NCBI RefSeq assembly: GCF_045062605.1
Contig: NZ_JBJGDW010000043.1
Span: 1 to 33,265, forward strand
DNA: 33,265 nucleotides
Direction: 5' to 3'
Source: Deinococcus sp045062605
GTDB taxonomy: Bacteria > Deinococcota > Deinococci > Deinococcales > Deinococcaceae
Part shown: positions 1 through 10,302 of the stretch, piece by piece
How positions within the stretch are numbered: the first letter of the stretch is position 1
How the letters are laid out: each line of letters starts with the position of its first letter
Translations under genes and position numbers: made by a program
Notes under the pieces: generated by a model
The model's input: the letters and a program-made list of their open reading frames with translations, nothing else
Told to the model about the DNA's origin: nothing
The model's database searches: none

Positions 1-31
1 CAAAGCCCCTTCCAAACTGGAGGGGGCTTTG
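1..31. terminator. Hairpin at window edge, probable terminator
   Basis: Bases 1-9 (CAAAGCCCC) are the exact reverse complement of 23-31 (GGGGCTTTG). The stem continues inward with TTCC against GGAG (one G-T pair), leaving a 5-base loop at 14-18. No clear T-run follows on the plus strand and the minus-strand side is outside the window, so direction is uncertain. It probably ends whatever lies upstream of tgt. Confidence 0.55.
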
Positions 32-150
32 CTGTGGCCTGATTCTGCTTAGTCGATCTCGATCTTTTCGGGATTCAACGAGGCATGCTATTCGGACTAT
101 CGACGTATGCCACAAAATTTTAAGGCCGTTGAATGCGCCACAATACGAAT

Positions 151-1338
151 ATGTTCGAGTTTGAAGTTCAGCATCAAGACGGGCGGGCACGGGTGGCGCG
201 TTTCGCAACTCCGCACGGCACCGTCACGACTCCGATGTTTATGCCAGTGGGCACGCAGGGCACGGTCAAGGGCATCAGTCCACAGGAGCTGCTGGAGATT
301 GGATCGCAGATGATCCTGGGGAACACCTACCACCTGATGCTGCGGCCCGGCGAGGAACTGGTGGCGGCGCATGGTGGCCTGCCCGGCTTTACCGCCTATC
401 CTGGCCCCTTTCTAACCGATTCAGGTGGCTTTCAGGTGATGAGTCTGGGCCACCTCCGCAAGATCGCTGAGGAAGGCGTGGTGTTCAAGAGCCATCTCGA
501 CGGCAGCTTGGTGGAGCTGACGCCCGAGCGGAGTATTGAAGTGCAGCAGGCGTTGGGGGCCGACGTGATCATGGCCTTTGACGAGTGCCCACCTTTTCCC
601 GCAGAACGTGACTACATCACCCGCAGTCTAGAACGCACTGTGCGCTGGCTGGAACGCTGCCTGACCTTCAAGTCGCGGAACGATCAGGCCCTGTTCGCCA
701 TCGTGCAGGGAGGGATTCATTCGGATCTGCGGCAACTCAGCCTGGACCTGACCCTGCCCTTCAACACGCCTGGATTCGCTATCGGTGGTCTGGCTGTGGG
801 AGAGAGCAAGGCCGAGATGTATCCCGCCGTGGATTTCACCACTGCCCGCCTGCCTGCCGACAGGCCACGCTACCTGATGGGCGTGGGGCACCCGGAGGAT
901 CTGGTGGCGGGCATTGCGCTGGGGGTAGACATGTTTGACTGCGTGTATCCCACCCGCACCGGGCGTTTCGGCTACGCGCTGACCGACGATGGGCGGCTGA
1001 ACATGAACTCCAGCGCGCCGCGCCAAGACCTGCGACCCATTGACGAGGACTGCGACTGCTACGCCTGTCGCCAGTACACCCGCGCTTACCTGGCCCATCT
1101 GGTCCGCGCAGAAGAGTTGCTGGCCCCGCGCATGCTCTCTCTGCACAACCTGCGCTACCTGCACCGTCTGGTGGAGCGCATCAGGACGGCCATTGCGGCG
1201 GGTGAATTTGACGTCTGGGCGAGGGTCTGGGGCGCGCGCTACTTTGGCGGCGAGCTGCCGCAGTGGTTCGCCGCCGCACTCGAGGCTTCAGCCGCTCAGC
1301 CCGCTCCCGTGACCGACGATGCTAGACCCCAACTGTAA
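151..1338 (+). CDS. tgt: Queuine tRNA-ribosyltransferase (TGT)
   Basis: Exchanges guanine-34 of GUN-anticodon tRNAs (Asp, Asn, His, Tyr) for the queuosine precursor preQ1 in the cytoplasm. The family signature is complete. Counting from an ATG at 133, the substrate motif DSGGFQ begins at D96, VQGG is at 191-194, GGLAVGE starts at 218, and DMFDCV at 266-271 carries the nucleophilic aspartate. Zinc ligands C307-x-C309-x2-C312 and H338 have exactly the family spacing. I chose ATG 151 (MFEFEVQ) because family members begin there. ATG 133 in the same frame would add six residues (401 aa), and neither start has a good Shine-Dalgarno. The C-terminal 20 or so residues (Ala/Pro-rich) are a non-conserved tail. 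No terminator follows; the next gene has its own promoter. Confidence 0.95.
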   Translation: MFEFEVQHQDGRARVARFATPHGTVTTPMFMPVGTQGTVKGISPQELLEIGSQMILGNTYHLMLRPGEELVAAHGGLPGFTAYPGPFLTDSGGFQVMSLGHLRKIAEEGVVFKSHLDGSLVELTPERSIEVQQALGADVIMAFDECPPFPAERDYITRSLERTVRWLERCLTFKSRNDQALFAIVQGGIHSDLRQLSLDLTLPFNTPGFAIGGLAVGESKAEMYPAVDFTTARLPADRPRYLMGVGHPEDLVAGIALGVDMFDCVYPTRTGRFGYALTDDGRLNMNSSAPRQDLRPIDEDCDCYACRQYTRAYLAHLVRAEELLAPRMLSLHNLRYLHRLVERIRTAIAAGEFDVWARVWGARYFGGELPQWFAAALEASAAQPAPVTDDARPQL

Positions 1339-1432
1339 GTAAATGTAGTTGTCATGGATCGCTCATCCCTTCATGAGTTGGTCAGAAATGGCCCAGGTGG
1401 CCCGGATTGCCGAATTTAACCTGCTCTCAGGG

Positions 1433-1462
1433 TTGACCCATCTCTCTTCATGCTTGTATCAT
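1433..1462 (+). promoter_or_regulatory. slpA promoter (-35/-10)
   Basis: TTGACC (1433-1438) and TATCAT (1457-1462) are separated by 18 bases, and each matches the sigma-70 consensus at five of six positions. This is one of the two strongest promoters in the window, as expected for an abundant surface protein. Transcription should begin near 1469. Confidence 0.75.
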
Positions 1463-1468
1463 CCGTTT

Positions 1469-1652
1469 TGATCTGACACCTGTACACCCATCTCGGGGGA
1501 GGCGCTCAGATTGCAGCACACAGTTGCGTCAGGCGGGAGAGAACGAAGCGGTGAATTACTCCGGGAGAGGAAACTCGGTAACTCGCCCCACCGTCACCTT
1601 CAGAAGCCGTATTTATTCGCTTCCGACGCGCGACAACCTTTGGGGGTTCAAT
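1469..1652 (+). other. Long 5' leader of slpA
   Basis: About 184 bases separate the predicted start of transcription from the slpA ATG. No gene is supported here. A purine-rich GGGGGAGG-like stretch lies around 1495-1502 and a GGGGG stretch (1642-1646) just before the ATG is the likely ribosome site. The slpA frame is open upstream to about 1524, but that extension does not look like a protein N-terminus and would bury the signal peptide. Confidence 0.5.
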
Positions 1653-4991
<3,339 letters not shown>

Positions 4992-5042
4992 GCCCCATTC
5001 TGTTGACGCTGTAACTCCACCCTCCGCCCTGTTTCCTAAAGG

Positions 5043-5066
5043 CCCCCGCCCAGCGCGGGGGTTTTT
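5043..5066 (+). terminator. Rho-independent terminator of slpA
   Basis: CCCCCGC (5043-5049) pairs perfectly with GCGGGGG (5055-5061) around a 5-base loop, followed directly by TTTTT (5062-5066). It lies about 50 bases after the slpA stop. Confidence 0.85.
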
Positions 5067-5133
5067 CATTGTTGTGCTTCTGCTGTTTGTCCCTGTCTTT
5101 CTCTATCGGGATGCCCGCCCCCGCCACAGCCGC

Positions 5134-5139
5134 TAAACT
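5134..5139 (+). promoter_or_regulatory. -10 box of leaderless ppaC
   Basis: TAAACT ends 6 bases before the ppaC ATG at 5146, so transcription would begin at or next to the start codon. No Shine-Dalgarno is present. Confidence 0.6.
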
Positions 5140-5145
5140 CCTTCC

Positions 5146-6090
5146 ATGCTTCCCGTGTTCGGACACCTCAACCCAGATACTGACGCCATCGCCTCCGCGC
5201 TGGTCTACGCCCAACTGCTGTCGCGGCAGGGCATAGACGCTCAGGCTTACCGCCTGGGTGACCTGAACTTCGAGACCCCCTTCGTGCTGCGGAAGGCTGG
5301 TGTGGAGTCCCCGCCCCTGTTGCCCGCGCTGGAGGCCGGTACGGCGGTGGCGCTGGTAGACCACAACGAGCGCGCCCAGTCCGCGTCCAATCTGGCGGAC
5401 CTTCAGGTAACGCACGTGGTTGATCACCACAAGCTGGGTGACCTGACCACCATGCAGCCCGCCTTTCTGCGTTTTGAACCCGTCGGCTGCACGGCCACGC
5501 TGCTGCTCAAGCTGCACCGCGAGGCCCGCCTGAAAGTGGAACAGGCCGACGCCTGGTTGATGCTCAGCGCCATTCTCAGCGACACCCTGCACTTCCGTAG
5601 CCCCACCACCACCCCGGATGACCGCGAGGCGGTGGCGTTCCTGGCCCCGGTGGCCGGGCTGCGCGACGTGACGGCCTACGCGCTGGAAATGTTTGCCGCC
5701 AAGAGCGATCTGGGCGACACGCCCGCCGCCGAGCTGCTGAAGATGGACTACAAGGTCTTTCCCTTCGGTGACCCAGCGAGGCCGCAAAACTGGGGCCTGG
5801 GCGTGATCGAGACCACCAACCCTGGCTACGTGTTCGGGCGGCAGGCGGAACTGCTCGACGCCATGCGGGGCGTGAAGGCCGCCGATGGCCTAGACGGCGT
5901 GCTGCTAGGCGTGGTGGACATTCTGAACGAGACCAACCGGATGCTGGTGGCGGGCGAGACCGAGGCAGCGGCGGTGCAGCAGGTCTTCGGCGCGCCTACG
6001 CTGGATGGTGTGGCCGATCTGGGAGGGCGCATCAGCCGCAAGAAACAGATCGTGCCCGCGCTGGAAAAACATTTCGAGGCTCAGTCCTGA
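5146..6090 (+). CDS. ppaC: Manganese-dependent inorganic pyrophosphatase (family II)
   Basis: Hydrolyses pyrophosphate to two phosphates in the cytoplasm and so drives biosynthetic reactions forward. The 314-aa product has the DHH-family metal-site motifs in order: H7, D11 and D13 in HLNPDTDA, D72 in DHNE, DHH at 93-95, and D146. The C-terminal substrate motif SRKKQ (297-301) distinguishes family II pyrophosphatases from RecJ and NrnA relatives. Length is normal for the family. The ATG at 5146 is supported by the TAAACT box 6 bases upstream. folC follows after 6 bases, so the two are probably co-transcribed. Confidence 0.94.
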   Translation: MLPVFGHLNPDTDAIASALVYAQLLSRQGIDAQAYRLGDLNFETPFVLRKAGVESPPLLPALEAGTAVALVDHNERAQSASNLADLQVTHVVDHHKLGDLTTMQPAFLRFEPVGCTATLLLKLHREARLKVEQADAWLMLSAILSDTLHFRSPTTTPDDREAVAFLAPVAGLRDVTAYALEMFAAKSDLGDTPAAELLKMDYKVFPFGDPARPQNWGLGVIETTNPGYVFGRQAELLDAMRGVKAADGLDGVLLGVVDILNETNRMLVAGETEAAAVQQVFGAPTLDGVADLGGRISRKKQIVPALEKHFEAQS

Positions 6091-6096
6091 ATCCCA

Positions 6097-7359
6097 ATGA
6101 GCGATGAATCCCTGAACTGGCTGTTCGCCCGCCAGCGCTTCGGCGTGCATCCGGGGCTGGGGCGGGTGCAGGCGCTGCTGGCCCGCGTGGGTAACCCGCA
6201 AGATGCCTTTCAGAACGTGCTGGTGGGGGGGACCAACGGCAAGGGCAGCACGGCGGCGGTGCTGGCGGCCATTCTGAACGCGGACGGGCGGCGCACAGGC
6301 CTCTTTACCAGCCCGCACCTGACCCATTTTGCCGAGCGTTTTCAGGTGGACGGCCAGGAATTGCCCCCAGAGACCGTCGATACCGCGCTGAACCGCCTGC
6401 GCCCCCACGCCGAGGACACGGGCGCGACGTTCTTTGAGATCGTCACGGCGCTGGGTGCGCTGCTGTTCGCGGAGGCGGGCGTTGAAGTGGCTGTGATGGA
6501 GGTGGGTCTGGGCGGACGCCTTGATTCCACCAACGCCCTGGACCCCGTGCTGAGCGTGATCACCAACGTGGCGCTGGACCACACTGAGATCCTGGGAAAT
6601 ACGCTGGAAGCGATTGCCGCCGAGAAGGCCGGGATTCTGCGCCCAGGCCGCCCCGCTGTCACGGGTGTGGCGGCGGATCTTCTACCCCTGTTGCGGGCCA
6701 CTGGAGCGGACCTGTGGGCGCTGGGGCAGGAGCTGCGGGTTCAGACCCGTTCCCTGGGCTGGCAGGGCGCAGAGGTGGGCCTGAAGCTGCCGGACAGTGC
6801 CCTGGAATTCCAGACCCCGCTGCTGGGCGCACACGGAGCGCGGAATGCGGCGCTGGCGGCGGCGGCGGCGTGGCGGCTGGGCGTGGGCGAGACGGCGATC
6901 CGGGGGGGTGTGGCGGCGGCAAGCTGGCCCGGACGCCTTGAAGTGTTGCTTTCAGGTGGCCTGGGTGCCCGCATATTGCTTGACGGCGCGCACAATCCCG
7001 ATGGCGCGCGGGCGCTGGCCGCAACCCTGCTCGAACTGGATGTTCTGCCCCTGCCCGTCATCTTCGGTGCGGCGGGCGACAAGGATGTGGGGGGCGTGGT
7101 GGAGGCCCTGCGCCCACACGTCTCGCACGCGGTTCTGACGCGGGCCACCCTCAGCCCGCGTGCGGCGACGGCGGCGGACCTTGCCCCGCTGTTCGCGGGA
7201 TTGCCCGTCACCCTGACCGATTCGCCGCGAGAGGCGCTGACTGTGCTGGCCGCCCTGAACGCCCCGCTTGCGCTGGCCTGCGGCAGCCTGTACCTGATTG
7301 GCGAACTGCGCCCGTTGCTGCTGGGCACGGCGGGCGAGGACCGGGAGCGCTGGCAGTAG
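6097..7359 (+). CDS. folC: Folylpolyglutamate synthase / dihydrofolate synthase
   Basis: Mur-ligase-family enzyme that adds glutamate to dihydropteroate and/or to reduced folates using ATP. Visible motifs in the 420-aa product are the P-loop GGTNGKGS (44-51), EVGLGGRLDSTN (135-146), DHTEILG (161-167), EKAGI (176-180, with the lysine that is carbamylated in this family) and the C-terminal-domain motif DGAHNPDG (about 296-303). Length is normal. The start at 6097 is supported by FolC-like N-terminal sequence (SLNWLFARQRFG). There is no good Shine-Dalgarno; with only 6 bases after the ppaC stop, translation is probably coupled. Whether it has one or both activities cannot be told from sequence alone. 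Confidence 0.93.
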   Translation: MSDESLNWLFARQRFGVHPGLGRVQALLARVGNPQDAFQNVLVGGTNGKGSTAAVLAAILNADGRRTGLFTSPHLTHFAERFQVDGQELPPETVDTALNRLRPHAEDTGATFFEIVTALGALLFAEAGVEVAVMEVGLGGRLDSTNALDPVLSVITNVALDHTEILGNTLEAIAAEKAGILRPGRPAVTGVAADLLPLLRATGADLWALGQELRVQTRSLGWQGAEVGLKLPDSALEFQTPLLGAHGARNAALAAAAAWRLGVGETAIRGGVAAASWPGRLEVLLSGGLGARILLDGAHNPDGARALAATLLELDVLPLPVIFGAAGDKDVGGVVEALRPHVSHAVLTRATLSPRAATAADLAPLFAGLPVTLTDSPREALTVLAALNAPLALACGSLYLIGELRPLLLGTAGEDRERWQ

Positions 7360-7375
7360 CCCTCGCAAAAGACGC

Positions 7376-7795
7376 TTACCCGCCGGTTTCTGCGCGGTAG
7401 GCCGCCTGCACCTTCGTCAGCCCCGGTGCGAGGGCCAGGGCGCGCAGCAGCGATCCGCTGATCTTCAGCTTTCCGGCGGTCATGGCCGCCACCGCATTCA
7501 GTTCGCCGCGCCAGAACGCGTGGGCCGTCTCGCCGCTCATGGCGAAGGTCAGCTCACTCTCTGCTTCGCGGGCGGCCTGTCCCCGGCTCAGGGCGGCGGT
7601 CTGTCCGTCCCTGCCGTCCACCCGCAGCCACGCCTCCGGGTCATGGATGGCAAAGGTCAGGGCCAGCCGCCCCTGGGTGGGGCCAGGATCGGCGGCTTTC
7701 AGGAAGACCCGGATCAACAGGTCTTCGAGTTCTTCACCGGTCTGAAAAGGAAGGGTGGTCACGCTGCCCAGCCCAGCCCAGATGCCGCTCCACAA
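7376..7795 (-). CDS. SCP2 sterol-binding-domain-like protein
   Basis: Small cytoplasmic protein (139 aa) with the general plan of the SCP-2/lipid-transfer fold: a segment with alternating hydrophobic residues (RLALTFAIHDPEAWLRVDG), then AESELTFAMSGETAHAFWRGELNAV, and a C-terminal helix with GKLKISG. Bacterial members are thought to bind hydrophobic ligands; the ligand here is unknown. The start is uncertain. TTG at 7795 has a weak -10-like TAAATC 6 bases upstream. GTG at 7762 would give a 128-residue protein starting MTTLPFQTGEEL. The gene is convergent with folC, with only 16 bases between the stops and no clear terminator. Confidence 0.7.
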   Translation of the reverse strand: MWSGIWAGLGSVTTLPFQTGEELEDLLIRVFLKAADPGPTQGRLALTFAIHDPEAWLRVDGRDGQTAALSRGQAAREAESELTFAMSGETAHAFWRGELNAVAAMTAGKLKISGSLLRALALAPGLTKVQAAYRAETGG

Positions 7796-7926
7796 CCGTA
7801 TGATTTACGGCAATTTGCCCTCCTGCACAGCCTTGAGCTGATTTTCACAGGGCAGCCCCGCGTACAGACTGCGCTTTCTGTTGGGCGTTACATAGGCAGG
7901 CAAGATCAATTCAAGGAGGTACAAGA

Positions 7927-8226
7927 ATGAATCAGCAATTACAGCAGACCATCCAGGCCCTTTCGGGCGGCGTAGCGGGCGTGGATGCCCAGACGGCAGT
8001 GAGCAACGTCACGAGCTGGCACAGCACGCTGGACGGCGTTCCCGGTGCGGAAAGCGTGACCGGCATGCTGGCCAAGCTCAAGGGCGCGCTGGAAGGCGGC
8101 GACCTGGCCGGCGCAGCCGCGATGTTGCCCGATCTGGGCAGCGAGACCAGCAAGCTGGCGTCCGCAGCACCCGCAGAGGATCAGGAAGGTCTGCGTCAAC
8201 TCGGCTCCGCTCTGGGCGGCAAGTAA
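7927..8226 (+). CDS. Small helical protein of unknown function
   Basis: A 99-aa product that I do not recognise. It is rich in Ala, Gly, Leu and Ser, has no cysteine, signal peptide or membrane segment, and looks mostly alpha-helical. The start is very well supported: an eight-base Shine-Dalgarno AAGGAGGT (7913-7920) lies 6 bases before ATG 7927. That contrasts with the leaderless genes around it and suggests efficient translation. It stands alone between an opposite-strand gene and a gene with its own -10 box. Third-position GC is as high as in its neighbours, which supports a real gene. Confidence 0.8.
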   Translation: MNQQLQQTIQALSGGVAGVDAQTAVSNVTSWHSTLDGVPGAESVTGMLAKLKGALEGGDLAGAAAMLPDLGSETSKLASAAPAEDQEGLRQLGSALGGK

Positions 8227-8346
8227 GCCAGAGTAGGACTCATCTCATCAGATGGGGGGCCGTTGCTGGTTCCCCTTCTTCTTGCCGTTTTCTTTTTCCC
8301 TGCCTGTGGGTGGGGATTTTTTTGGTCCCAGAACGCCCCTACCCCG

Positions 8347-8352
8347 TATGCT
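8347..8352 (+). promoter_or_regulatory. -10 box of leaderless methyltransferase gene
   Basis: TATGCT ends 7 bases before ATG 8360. Its spacing equals that of the other leaderless genes here and selects ATG 8360 over the in-frame ATG at 8348, which overlaps the box. The upstream gap holds a pyrimidine-rich stretch and a T7 run (around 8319-8326) without a convincing hairpin. Confidence 0.5.
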
Positions 8353-8359
8353 GACCCCG

Positions 8360-9352
8360 ATGCCCCGTCTCTCATTTACCGTGGAACCGCTGTCCACCAT
8401 CATTCCCGCCGTGCGTGCGGCGCTGGAGAATGGGGAAGAGGTCACCCTCGAAGTGCCCGATCCCGACGCGGGGCTGGGCCTTTATGCGGGCGAGCTGTAC
8501 ACGTGCGCGGCTGGCCCCGCCGGACGGCACCGTCCCTGGAGTGCCTGGGCCGATCTGGCCGACGCACTGGGCGCGCACCTGCTGACGCCGCAGCCGTCCG
8601 GGCCGGGCCGCGCCCGCTTCGGCCTGCGCCGTTACGCTGCCGCGCCTGCGCCCAATGCGGGCGGTTACGGCGTGGGCGGCGACTGGGCGCGGGTGGACAA
8701 GCTGGAAGACCCGGTGCTGCTGTTGACACTGGTGGAGGCGCTGCGGCGAATTGATCCTCCGGCCGGCGGGCGTGTGCTGGCGCTGGGCGTGAACAGCGGG
8801 CGCGAACTGGACGCTCTGGCGTTGGCCTTTCCTGGGCGGCCCAGCCCGGATCAGCACTCCCCAGACCGACACTCCCCAGGCCGACACTTTGAAGTCGTGG
8901 GCGTGGACACCGACGCCTCGGCGCTGGCGGCGGCGCGTGGCAGGCACCCGGCAGCCACCTTTCTGGAACTGGACGTGGCCGAACTGTCGCGCCCGGATCA
9001 GCGCCCCCTGGAGCTGGGCCGCTTCGATCTGATCTTGGCCCTCAGCCTGCTCCAGAGTCCGGGGGTGCGGCGCGACGTGCTGCTCAAAGCGCTGTGCAAG
9101 CACCATCTGACTGAAATCGGCGGACTGGTGTTCGGCTTTCCGAATGCCCGTTACCGAGATGGCCTGCTCAGTCACGGCGCACGCATGAGAAATTTTGCTC
9201 GCCCGGACCTGAGCTTGCTGTGCGCTGACGTGGCAGGCACCCGCCGCGATCTGCAAAAGCGCGGCTTTCAGGTCTTTGTGACAGGCAAATATGAAGTACT
9301 GCTAACCGCGCTCCCAATCGGACGTCGTGTGGGATGCAATTTGACTATGTAG
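8360..9352 (+). CDS. SAM-dependent methyltransferase-like protein
   Basis: A 330-aa product starting MPRLSF. The N-terminal third (about 1-110) matches no family I recognise. From about 136 it has a class I Rossmann methyltransferase core: a motif I-like LALGVNSGREL replaces the usual GxGxG with G-x-N-S-G, VVGVDTDASAL (about 179) is the second strand with its acidic residue, and FDLILALSLLQ (about 224) is motif IV-like. The substrate is unknown. The start is set by the TATGCT box at 8347. An in-frame 15-base tandem repeat adds SPDQH-SPDRH-SPGRH between the first helix and second strand. The degenerate motif I leaves open whether it is an active enzyme. Confidence 0.75.
   Translation: MPRLSFTVEPLSTIIPAVRAALENGEEVTLEVPDPDAGLGLYAGELYTCAAGPAGRHRPWSAWADLADALGAHLLTPQPSGPGRARFGLRRYAAAPAPNAGGYGVGGDWARVDKLEDPVLLLTLVEALRRIDPPAGGRVLALGVNSGRELDALALAFPGRPSPDQHSPDRHSPGRHFEVVGVDTDASALAAARGRHPAATFLELDVAELSRPDQRPLELGRFDLILALSLLQSPGVRRDVLLKALCKHHLTEIGGLVFGFPNARYRDGLLSHGARMRNFARPDLSLLCADVAGTRRDLQKRGFQVFVTGKYEVLLTALPIGRRVGCNLTM
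8843..8887 (+). repeat. Three 15-bp in-frame tandem repeats
   Basis: Units start at 8843, 8858 and 8873. The second and third (TCCCCAGACCGACAC, TCCCCAGGCCGACAC) differ at one base and the first is more diverged. They encode SPDQH, SPDRH and SPGRH in a surface loop of the methyltransferase fold, so copy-number change would keep the frame. Confidence 0.8.
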
Positions 9353-9375
9353 CCTTTCATACGAAACTGAAAGGC
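9352..9375 (+). other. Hairpin at the end of the methyltransferase gene
   Basis: GCCTTTCA (9352-9359) pairs perfectly with TGAAAGGC (9368-9375) around an 8-base loop, starting on the last base of the stop codon. No T-run follows, so it may stabilise the 3' end ahead of the terminator at 9406. Confidence 0.5.
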
Positions 9376-9405
9376 GGCCCGCACCTTAGAAAGATAGCCC
9401 CCCTG

Positions 9406-9429
9406 ACCCCCCCGGCGGGGGTATTTTTT
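9406..9429 (+). terminator. Probable terminator before the surface-protein cluster
   Basis: ACCCCC (9406-9411) pairs with GGGGGT (9417-9422) around CCGGC, followed by A and six T residues (9424-9429). The stem is short but GC-rich. Confidence 0.65.
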
Positions 9430-9500
9430 GGTCTTTCCAGCCGCACATGAATTCTGATGCTGTGAAAAATCCTGTCTGGAATGGGTTCCAGTGTCATCTT

Positions 9501-9506
9501 TATAAT
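9501..9506 (+). promoter_or_regulatory. Candidate -10 box of the surface-protein cluster
   Basis: A perfect TATAAT in an otherwise unassigned 318-base gap. The best -35 (TGGAAT at 9477-9482, 18-base spacer) matches at only three of six positions, so an activator may be needed. It implies a leader of about 160 bases before ATG 9671. Confidence 0.45.
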
Positions 9507-9528
9507 CTCACTTTTCTAATCTCGGGTA

Positions 9529-9561
9529 TTGACGGCTGACGGGCTGGCGCATGTCAGTCAA
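9529..9561 (+). repeat. Bulged inverted repeat in the cluster leader
   Basis: TTGA (9529-9532) plus CTGAC (9536-9540) pair with GTCAG (9553-9557) plus TCAA (9558-9561): nine base pairs with a three-base bulge and a 12-base loop. It lies just downstream of the predicted transcription start, so it could be an RNA hairpin or an operator. No function is shown. Confidence 0.4.
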
Positions 9562-9670
9562 GCAGGTAAGTAATGCGTAAGAACAAGATTTTTAACCTCG
9601 CCACAGGAAAAAAAGCACTGCTGCCGCTCTATGCACCTCTTCACCCCATATTCATTTTCAAGGAGATCCG

Positions 9671-10199
9671 ATGAAATGTTATACGCCCACATTACTGATC
9701 ACGCTGCTGCTCTGCGGGGCTGTCGGCGCGGCGGCTCAGGGCGGTGAACCCATCAGTCTGAAGCTGAACCTGCTGATGGTCAAGACCATCAAGGTGGATG
9801 GCAAGGCCACCGAACAACTGTTGCCCAGTCCTGGCAGCGTCAATCCCGGCGACGTGCTGAGTCAGGTGGTCAGCGTGCAGAACGCCACCGCCAAAACCAT
9901 CCGCGATGTGCCCGTGCAACTGCCCGTTCCCAGGAACACCGTATATCTGGCCCCCGAGAAGGGTCTGGACAGCGCCAGTTCAAGCCTCACAAAAACCCTG
10001 TACTCCATCGACGGCGGAAAGACTTTCGCTGCTGCGCCCTTAAAAAAGACCATCACCGTGACCGAGAACCAAGAACGGCAAGTCCGTACAGAAGGAGGTG
10101 GAGGTCTTGGCCAGTGAGTACAACGCCGTGCGCTGGATTGTGGCGGAACTCAGCCCCGGCGCACAGCTCAAGCTCGGCTACCGCATCCAGGTCAGGTAA
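9671..10199 (+). pseudogene. Small secreted protein gene with a frameshift
   Basis: The reading frame from ATG 9671 (AAGGAG at 9660-9665) encodes a signal peptide (about 1-22, ending AAAQ) and a beta-rich domain (ISLKLNLLMVKTIKVDG, VNPGDVLSQVVSVQNATAKTI) resembling a DUF11-like repeat. The frame stops at 10117 after 148 residues with an unnatural QVRTEGGGGLGQ tail. The +1 frame continues as KSVQKEVEVLASEYNAVRW and ends RIQVR at 10199. Removing one C near 10069-10070 joins the two as TENKNGKSVQKEVEV, giving a 175-aa protein. This is either a real single-base insertion, a sequencing error, or (less likely) programmed frameshifting. It is the first gene of the cluster. Confidence 0.75.
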
Positions 10200-10235
10200 G
10201 CCCCACCCGCTGTCGCGATCTCTGGATTTTATCCA

Positions 10236-10267
10236 ACTGTCCACTGTTCATTGACCACTGTCCACTG
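10236..10267 (+). repeat. Paired direct repeats upstream of the 714-aa gene
   Basis: ACTGTCCACTG occurs at 10236-10246 and again at 10257-10267, exactly 21 bases apart (two helical turns). The pair sits 36 bases before the GTG at 10303, which suits a dimeric regulator site, or it may be a short intergenic repeat. Confidence 0.5.
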
Positions 10268-10302
10268 GCCGCCGAAGGCCGAAGCAAACAAGGAGAATAC
10301 CC

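Noticed and set aside
1524..1652. In-frame 43-residue N-terminal extension of SlpA
   Set aside because: It would place the signal peptide internally, and a ribosome site lies before ATG 1653; the region fits a transcribed leader.
9378..9429. C- and G-rich runs as a possible G-quadruplex
   Set aside because: Only one G5 run is present on each strand side with a T-run after it; a terminator hairpin accounts for it.
10089..10117. Programmed +1 frameshift like prfB
   Set aside because: SD-like AAGGAGGT and a CTT codon are present, but CTT is not next to the stop and the restored protein reads best when the shift is some 30 bases upstream. A simple indel explains it better.
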